From the NCBI RefSeq assembly GCF_031085155.1, contig NZ_JAVHUL010000006.1, positions 37,893 to 101,892 of the forward strand: a stretch of 64,000 bases of DNA. The letters are read 5' to 3'. The translations under genes were made by a program, and so were the position numbers. Within the stretch, counting starts at the first letter, position 1. Each line of letters begins with the position of its first letter. The notes below the pieces were generated by a model. The model was not told the origin of the DNA, did not search any database, and saw only the letters and a program-made list of their open reading frames with translations. Of this stretch, positions 59,973 to 64,000 are shown piece after piece. Origin of the DNA: Mesonia profundi. Lineage in GTDB: Bacteria; Bacteroidota; Bacteroidia; Flavobacteriales; Flavobacteriaceae.

Positions 59973-60968
59973 TTAGGAGTTATATGCCCATTTTAAATAA
60001 ATAGAACCCCATGTAAATCCACCTCCAAAGGAAGCGAATACTAAATTATCTCCTTTTTTAAATTGTTTTTCGAAATCACTCAACAATAAAGGTAATGTTG
60101 CTGATGTGGTATTACCGTAGCGCTCGATATTCATCAGGACTTTTTCTTCACTTAGTCCCATCCTTTTTGCCGTAGCGTCTATAATTCTTTTATTAGCTTG
60201 ATGCGCTATTAACCAATTAACGTCTTCTTCTTGTAGGTTATTCCTCTTCATGATTTCTGCACTGACTTCTGCCATATTGGAAACCGCATACTTAAAGACC
60301 GTTTTCCCATCTTGACGCACATAATGCTGCCCGTTGGCAACCGTTTCTTGGCTCGCTGGTAAAAGTGACCCACCGGCGTCAATTTTTAAGAAATCTCTCC
60401 CTACACCATCACTTCTTAAATATTCATCTTGAAAGCCTAAGCCTTCTTCATTAGGTTCAAAAAGTACGGCTCCTGCCCCATCTCCAAAAATAATACACGT
60501 AGCTCTATCGGTATAATCAATGATAGAAGACATTTTATCTGCTCCAATCACGATAATTTTTTTATACCTGCCACATTCTATATAACTCGATGCCGTTGAC
60601 ATGCCATAAAGAAAGCTAGAACATGCGGCTTGTAAATCATATGAAAAAGCATTCGTAGCTCCTATTGCTGAAGCGGTATAAGCTGCTGTAGAGGCTACTG
60701 GCAAATCTGGGGTAGTGGTTGCAAAAATTAATAAATCAATCTCTGCAGGATCGATATTACTTTTTTCTATAAGATTCTTTGCAGCTTGTATTCCTAAATA
60801 AGAGGTTCCTTTATTAGGATCCTTCAAGACTCTTCTTTCTTTAATACCTGTCCTGCTAGTAATCCATTCATCATTGGTTTCTACCATTTCTTCCAACATT
60901 TTATTGGTAATAATGTCGTCGGGCACGTAAGATCCTACAGCTGTTATCGCTGCTTTGATTTTGTTCAT
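59973..60968 (-). CDS. fabH: 3-oxoacyl-ACP synthase III
   Basis: Starts fatty-acid chains by condensing an acyl-CoA primer with malonyl-ACP. The 331 residues have the Cys-His-Asn triad: DLQAACSSFLYGM, IAHQANKRIIDA and ERYGNTTSATLPLL, plus the malonyl-ACP contact region TSRTGIKERRVL. Branched versus straight primer choice cannot be read. It heads fabH-accB-accC and is 220 bp from rpmF, with an rpmF terminator in between, so it has its own promoter. Confidence 0.97.
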   Translation of the reverse strand: MNKIKAAITAVGSYVPDDIITNKMLEEMVETNDEWITSRTGIKERRVLKDPNKGTSYLGIQAAKNLIEKSNIDPAEIDLLIFATTTPDLPVASTAAYTASAIGATNAFSYDLQAACSSFLYGMSTASSYIECGRYKKIIVIGADKMSSIIDYTDRATCIIFGDGAGAVLFEPNEEGLGFQDEYLRSDGVGRDFLKIDAGGSLLPASQETVANGQHYVRQDGKTVFKYAVSNMAEVSAEIMKRNNLQEEDVNWLIAHQANKRIIDATAKRMGLSEEKVLMNIERYGNTTSATLPLLLSDFEKQFKKGDNLVFASFGGGFTWGSIYLKWAYNS

Positions 60969-61136
60969 AAAAAGGATTTTATTTCACAAAAGTAGGGTTT
61001 TCCCCTACATTGATTATATTCAGAAAAATTGATTAATTTCTAAAACTAAGGTGCAAAGTAATATGTTTTTGCCACTTATTCAACTTATTAACTCAATCAT
61101 TTATCGTTTTATAGGACAAAAGCTCTTAAAAAAACA

Positions 61137-61165
61137 AAAACCCCCGTCTTTCGAACGAGAGTTTT
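61137..61165 (-). terminator. Terminator of rpmF (works on the minus strand through G-U pairs)
   Basis: In the minus-strand RNA AAAACUCUCGU pairs with ACGGGGGUUUU using G-U wobbles, then a long U run follows. Read from the plus strand the stem would have mismatches, so the direction is clear. Confidence 0.75.
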
Positions 61166-61190
61166 GATAGTATTTTTCCTAGCTTAATGC

Positions 61191-61388
61191 CTAAGCTTCA
61201 ACTTCTTCTGTATTATCAATAAGGACTTGACCTCTATAATAAAGTTTTCCTTCGTGCCAGTGAGCTCTGTGATATAAGTGCGCTTCTCCTGTTGTAGGAT
61301 CTGTAGCTACTTGCGGAGCTTTAGCCTTATAGTGCGTTCTTCTTTTATCTCTTCTGGTCTTAGATATTTTTCTCTTAGGATGTGCCAT
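61191..61388 (-). CDS. rpmF: Ribosomal protein bL32
   Basis: A 65-residue large-subunit ribosomal protein: [20 protein letters not shown], then [20 protein letters not shown]. The zinc cysteines of some bL32 forms are replaced (HLYHRAH), the zinc-free version. The preceding DUF177 gene is 9 bp upstream, the standard yceD-rpmF arrangement in bacteria. Confidence 0.97.
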   Translation of the reverse strand: MAHPKRKISKTRRDKRRTHYKAKAPQVATDPTTGEAHLYHRAHWHEGKLYYRGQVLIDNTEEVEA

Positions 61389-61397
61389 AGCTAAGTC

Positions 61398-61937
61398 TTA
61401 ATTTTTATCGTTTAATAGGTTCTTTAATTTATTCCAGCGAGGATCTACCTCATTTTCTGCTTTTTCTTCCCCAATTTTGGGTTCTAATTCTTCTAATCTA
61501 TCAAGTATTTCTGAATCTAAAGTTCCATCTTCAACGCCCGGGTGAACCCTTTTAATAGGTATTCCCAACACAATGGCTTCATAAATGTATTGTTGCACTT
61601 CTACTTCGTATTCCCCGTGGGGCAAAATAAGCAACTCTTCATTTTCATTATTTAGTTCATCTCCAAATTTTACCACCAAAGAAATATGATTTTCTAAAGG
61701 CTGATTATAAGGCTCATTCGTTACATCGCAATTGATGTTAATGCTACCTTTAATATGAAACTCGAGCTCAAGCATCGTAGGTTTTTTTTCAAACTCTAGG
61801 TCTACTTTGGCGTCGATATCATTAAAATCTTCGTACTCAAAAAACTCAAAGAACGTATTATCAATCTGATAATCGTAATGGTGCCGTCCTAATTTCAATC
61901 CCACAAATGGGATGGTAAACTCTTTTAACTTCTTCAT
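61398..61937 (-). CDS. yceD: DUF177 family protein (YceD-like, 23S rRNA accumulation)
   Basis: A 179-residue protein of the YceD family, implicated in 23S rRNA maturation in other bacteria and always near rpmF. Seen: TIPFVGLKLGRHHYDYQID, LEFHIKGSININCDVTNEPY (the family CDVT motif) and PIKRVHPG with the acidic end (RLEELEPKIGEEKAENEVDP). I use the ATG at 61937; a GTG one codon upstream is possible. Overlap with neighbours is absent, spacing 9 bp to rpmF. Confidence 0.88.
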   Translation of the reverse strand: MKKLKEFTIPFVGLKLGRHHYDYQIDNTFFEFFEYEDFNDIDAKVDLEFEKKPTMLELEFHIKGSININCDVTNEPYNQPLENHISLVVKFGDELNNENEELLILPHGEYEVEVQQYIYEAIVLGIPIKRVHPGVEDGTLDSEILDRLEELEPKIGEEKAENEVDPRWNKLKNLLNDKN

Positions 61938-62008
61938 CACATCGTCAATTTCAGGCGTGCAAATATATAAAATATAATTAATTAAGTATCTTTATCAACA
62001 AAAAATGT

Positions 62009-63058
62009 TTATAATTTTTTGCTCTGCTTTTTTAGCGGGTTTTTAGTAAGCTCTTTATACTCTTCTCTATTTCTAAATATTTCAATAGCAGCGAATACCG
62101 CTTCTTTAAACGAGGTAGGATCTGCTTCTCCTTTTCCTGCGATTTCGTAGGCCGTTCCATGGTCTGGAGAGGTTCTTATTTTTTCTAATCCGGCAGTAAA
62201 GTTGACTCCATTTCCAAAGGATAAGGTTTTAAAAGGAATAAGGCCTTGATCGTGGTAAGCCGCAACTACAGCGTCAAAATTTTGATAATTTTTGGTGCCA
62301 AAAAAGCTATCCGCAGCATAAGGACCGTAAACTAAATTTCCTCTATCTCGTAACCTCTTTAGGGTGGGTTTTAAAACTTCTTCATCTTCTTTTCCTATCA
62401 CCCCATTATCTCCACTATGCGGATTGATTCCCAACACAGCAATTTTAGGCTTTCTCACTCTAAAATCTGCTTCCAAAGAGCTGGATATAATTTTAATCTT
62501 TTTTTCAATAAGCGCAGGCGTAATCACTTTGGCTACTTCTTTAACTGGCACATGATCTGTAAGCAAACCTACCTTTAGATTTTCAGAAATCATAAACATC
62601 AAGCTTTCTCCGCCTCCTAAGTGCTTTGCGAGGTAATCGGTATGACCGGGAAAATTAAATTTATCTGACTGAATTACATTTTTATTAATAGGAGCCGTTA
62701 CCAACACATCTATATGTTCTTCTTTTAAAGCTTGCGTTGCCGCCTCCAAAGATTGAAGGGTAAAACCTCCCAAAAATTTATCTTCTTCTCCAAAGTTGAT
62801 TTTAAGATGATCTTTCCACACATTTACGACATTAAACTTCCCATCGATAATTTTTTCTGCATTCTCAACTCCTTGAAAGTTGACATTCATTTTATAGTGC
62901 TTCTTATAAAAGGAAAGCAGTTTATTGTTTGCAAAAACTACAGGCGTACAAAAGTCTAGCATGCGAGGATCTTCGAAAGTTTTTAAAATCACTTCACTGC
63001 CAATCCCATTTAAATCGCCTATACTTATACCAACTCTTATTTTATGTGCTTTTTTCAT
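62009..63058 (-). CDS. pdxA: 4-hydroxythreonine-4-phosphate dehydrogenase
   Basis: Oxidises 4-phosphohydroxy-L-threonine in pyridoxal phosphate synthesis. The 349 residues contain VGISIGDLNGIGSEVILKTF, the metal histidines FPGHTDYLAKHLGGG and AVVAAYHDQGLIPFKTLSFG, and the end RTSPDHGTAYEIAGKGEADP. Start is the ATG at 63058 (MKKAHKIRV). A -7 box on the minus strand lies about 25 bp upstream and overlaps the ribE promoter region. Confidence 0.95.
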   Translation of the reverse strand: MKKAHKIRVGISIGDLNGIGSEVILKTFEDPRMLDFCTPVVFANNKLLSFYKKHYKMNVNFQGVENAEKIIDGKFNVVNVWKDHLKINFGEEDKFLGGFTLQSLEAATQALKEEHIDVLVTAPINKNVIQSDKFNFPGHTDYLAKHLGGGESLMFMISENLKVGLLTDHVPVKEVAKVITPALIEKKIKIISSSLEADFRVRKPKIAVLGINPHSGDNGVIGKEDEEVLKPTLKRLRDRGNLVYGPYAADSFFGTKNYQNFDAVVAAYHDQGLIPFKTLSFGNGVNFTAGLEKIRTSPDHGTAYEIAGKGEADPTSFKEAVFAAIEIFRNREEYKELTKNPLKKQSKKL

Positions 63059-63070
63059 CAAAATAATATC

Positions 63071-63078
63071 TATTTTTG
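63071..63078 (+). promoter_or_regulatory. -7 box TATTTTTG for ribE
   Basis: Exact TAnnTTTG match on the plus strand, 31 bp before the ribE ATG, only 6 bp from the reversed box for pdxA. Confidence 0.4.
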
Positions 63079-63084
63079 CTCGAA

Positions 63085-63092
63085 CAAAGGTA
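63085..63092 (-). promoter_or_regulatory. -7 box TACCTTTG for pdxA
   Basis: Exact TAnnTTTG match on the minus strand (CAAAGGTA on plus), 26 bp before the pdxA ATG. It faces the ribE box, so the two polymerases would overlap. Confidence 0.45.
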
Positions 63093-63109
63093 ACTAATTA
63101 TTAACAACT

Positions 63110-63700
63110 ATGTTTACAGGAATTGTAGAAGTACTCGGAAAAATAGTCGATTTAACCCATGAAGACGGCAATTTGCACCTTAAGCTTGAGTCTTCCTTTA
63201 CGGAAGAATTAAAAATTGACCAAAGTGTATCCCATAACGGAGTTTGCTTAACGGTTACCTCTATCAATACCCCATGCTACACCGTAACCGCCATTAAAGA
63301 AACGCTAGATAAGACCAACTTATCTCGACTAAAGATTGGAGATGTAGTAAATCTAGAACGCGGAATGCAAATGAATGCAAGACTAGACGGACATATTGTA
63401 CAAGGTCATGTAGATCAAACGGCTACTTGCTCTCAAATTAAAGAAGAAAACGGAAGTCATGTTTTTACCTTTACTTACGATTCTTCCCTTAGCAATGTGA
63501 CTATAGAAAAAGGATCTATTACGGTAAACGGAGTGAGTTTAACGGTAGTGAATAGTAAAAAGGATAGGTTTAGTGTTGCGATTATTCCTTACACTTATGC
63601 GCATACAAGCTTCAATAGCTTTGAAATAGGAACGCTTGTCAATTTAGAATTTGATGTGATAGGAAAGTATGTTCAGCGTCTTTTAGAATTAAGAAGCTAG
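63110..63700 (+). CDS. ribE: Riboflavin synthase, alpha subunit
   Basis: Makes riboflavin from two 6,7-dimethyl-8-ribityllumazine molecules. The 196 residues have two lumazine-binding repeats: MFTGIVEVLGKIVDLTHEDG, then SVSHNGVCLTVTSI in the first, and ARLDGHIVQGHVDQTA plus KGSITVNGVSLTVVN in the second. The MFTG start is invariant in the family. No FMN riboswitch is visible upstream: the leader is very short. Confidence 0.96.
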   Translation: MFTGIVEVLGKIVDLTHEDGNLHLKLESSFTEELKIDQSVSHNGVCLTVTSINTPCYTVTAIKETLDKTNLSRLKIGDVVNLERGMQMNARLDGHIVQGHVDQTATCSQIKEENGSHVFTFTYDSSLSNVTIEKGSITVNGVSLTVVNSKKDRFSVAIIPYTYAHTSFNSFEIGTLVNLEFDVIGKYVQRLLELRS

Positions 63701-63750
63701 TCTAGCTTTATCTGAAAATAAAAAAGCTTTTACAACAACCTCATAACTTC

Positions 63751-64000
63751 TTGATTTTACCAGTGGACCCAGATGGGCTTCCCTCGACTTCGCTCGGGAT
63801 AAACTTCTCGCCCCAAAAAATCATAACATAAAAAAAGCACCTACAAAAATTGTAAGTGCTTGATTTTACCAGTGGACCCAGATGGGCTCCCCTCGGCTTC
63901 GCTCGGGATAAACTTCTCGCCCAAAAAAATCATAACATAAAAAAAGCACCTACAAAAATTGTAAGTGCTTGATTTTACCAGTGGACCCAGATGGGCTCCC
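63751..64000. repeat. 109-bp tandem repeat with minus-strand terminator hairpins, running off the window
   Basis: Two full units start at 63751 and 63860 and a third at 63969, exactly 109 bp apart. Each unit has a block ACCAGTGGACCCAGATGGGC, a CTTCGCTCGGGAT block related to the CGACTCCGCTCG repeats, and the hairpin GCACCTAC/GTAAGTGC preceded by an A run (so a terminator on the minus strand). The first block reversed (GCCCATCTGGGTCCA) looks like a tRNA 3' end but no complete tRNA is present. The 300 bases after ribE have no gene. Confidence 0.85.

Noticed and set aside
63751..64000. CRISPR array or tRNA gene at the end of the window
   Set aside because: Units are contiguous 109-bp copies with no variable spacers, and only a tRNA-like 3' block is present, without D or anticodon arms.

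Overview
The window looks like ordinary chromosome of a marine-type member of the Flavobacteriaceae (Bacteroidota). The evidence is the gliding lipoprotein gene gldH, a RicT/PSP1-gldH-pbp1A cluster, an HU-CCDC81/SPOR protein, DUF4153 and QEGLA-motif proteins, low GC, few Shine-Dalgarno sequences, and many starts preceded by a TAnnTTTG box, the flavobacterial -7 promoter element. I see no rRNA, complete tRNA, CRISPR array, prophage or intact insertion sequence.

Layout. 0-8.5 kb: the 3' part of hemB, small membrane and secreted proteins, a CNNM/CBS protein, DNA repair methyltransferase, rlmF, a serine hydrolase, a DUF4153 membrane protein and a PolB-type exonuclease. 8.5-9 kb: a gene-free stretch with a candidate structured RNA on the minus strand. 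9-11.5 kb: a double-ATPase peptide importer subunit and a sterol-desaturase-family enzyme. 11.7-18.6 kb (minus): one long run of ricT, gldH, pbp1A, scoA, scoB, PH-domain and GNAT genes, with a four-helix-bundle gene inserted between scoA and scoB. 19-26 kb: trhO, a 51-residue orphan ORF, recA, a lipoprotein/ECF-sigma/membrane-anchored barrel unit, plsC and trpS. 26-30 kb: surface proteins, dprA, the HU/SPOR protein and a thioesterase. 30.4-36.6 kb: a compact operon of QEGLA metallopeptidase, ATP-grasp ligase and aspartoacylase-like hydrolase, followed by a MATE and an EamA transporter. 37-40.5 kb: a VWA protein and its AAA+ partner, split by a repeat-rich segment with a GIY-YIG gene. 40.5-50.8 kb: 2OG oxygenase, a 31-residue membrane ORF coupled to queD, lpxH, recJ, an Fe-S type uracil-DNA glycosylase, rsmI, tdk-alr and mscL. 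50.8-57.6 kb: a lipoprotein, asd, a lone ABC ATPase with a decayed second asd 3' end behind it, a GreA/B-like gene, mtgA, an FAD oxidoreductase and a broken HlyD adaptor. 58-63.7 kb: accC, accB, fabH, rpmF, DUF177 and pdxA, divergent from ribE. The last 250 bases are a 109-bp tandem repeat that runs off the window.

Most genes are housekeeping: fatty-acid initiation and acetyl-CoA carboxylase, cell wall synthesis, DNA repair and recombination (recA, recJ, dprA, ogt, UDG), and tRNA/rRNA modification (trhO, rlmF, rsmI, queD).

The unusual content is in the spaces and junctions: a GC-rich 14-18 bp palindrome that also lies inside genes, MITE-like palindromic elements, cassette-like insertions into operons, an apparent integration at the asd 3' end, and small ORFs below normal annotation length.
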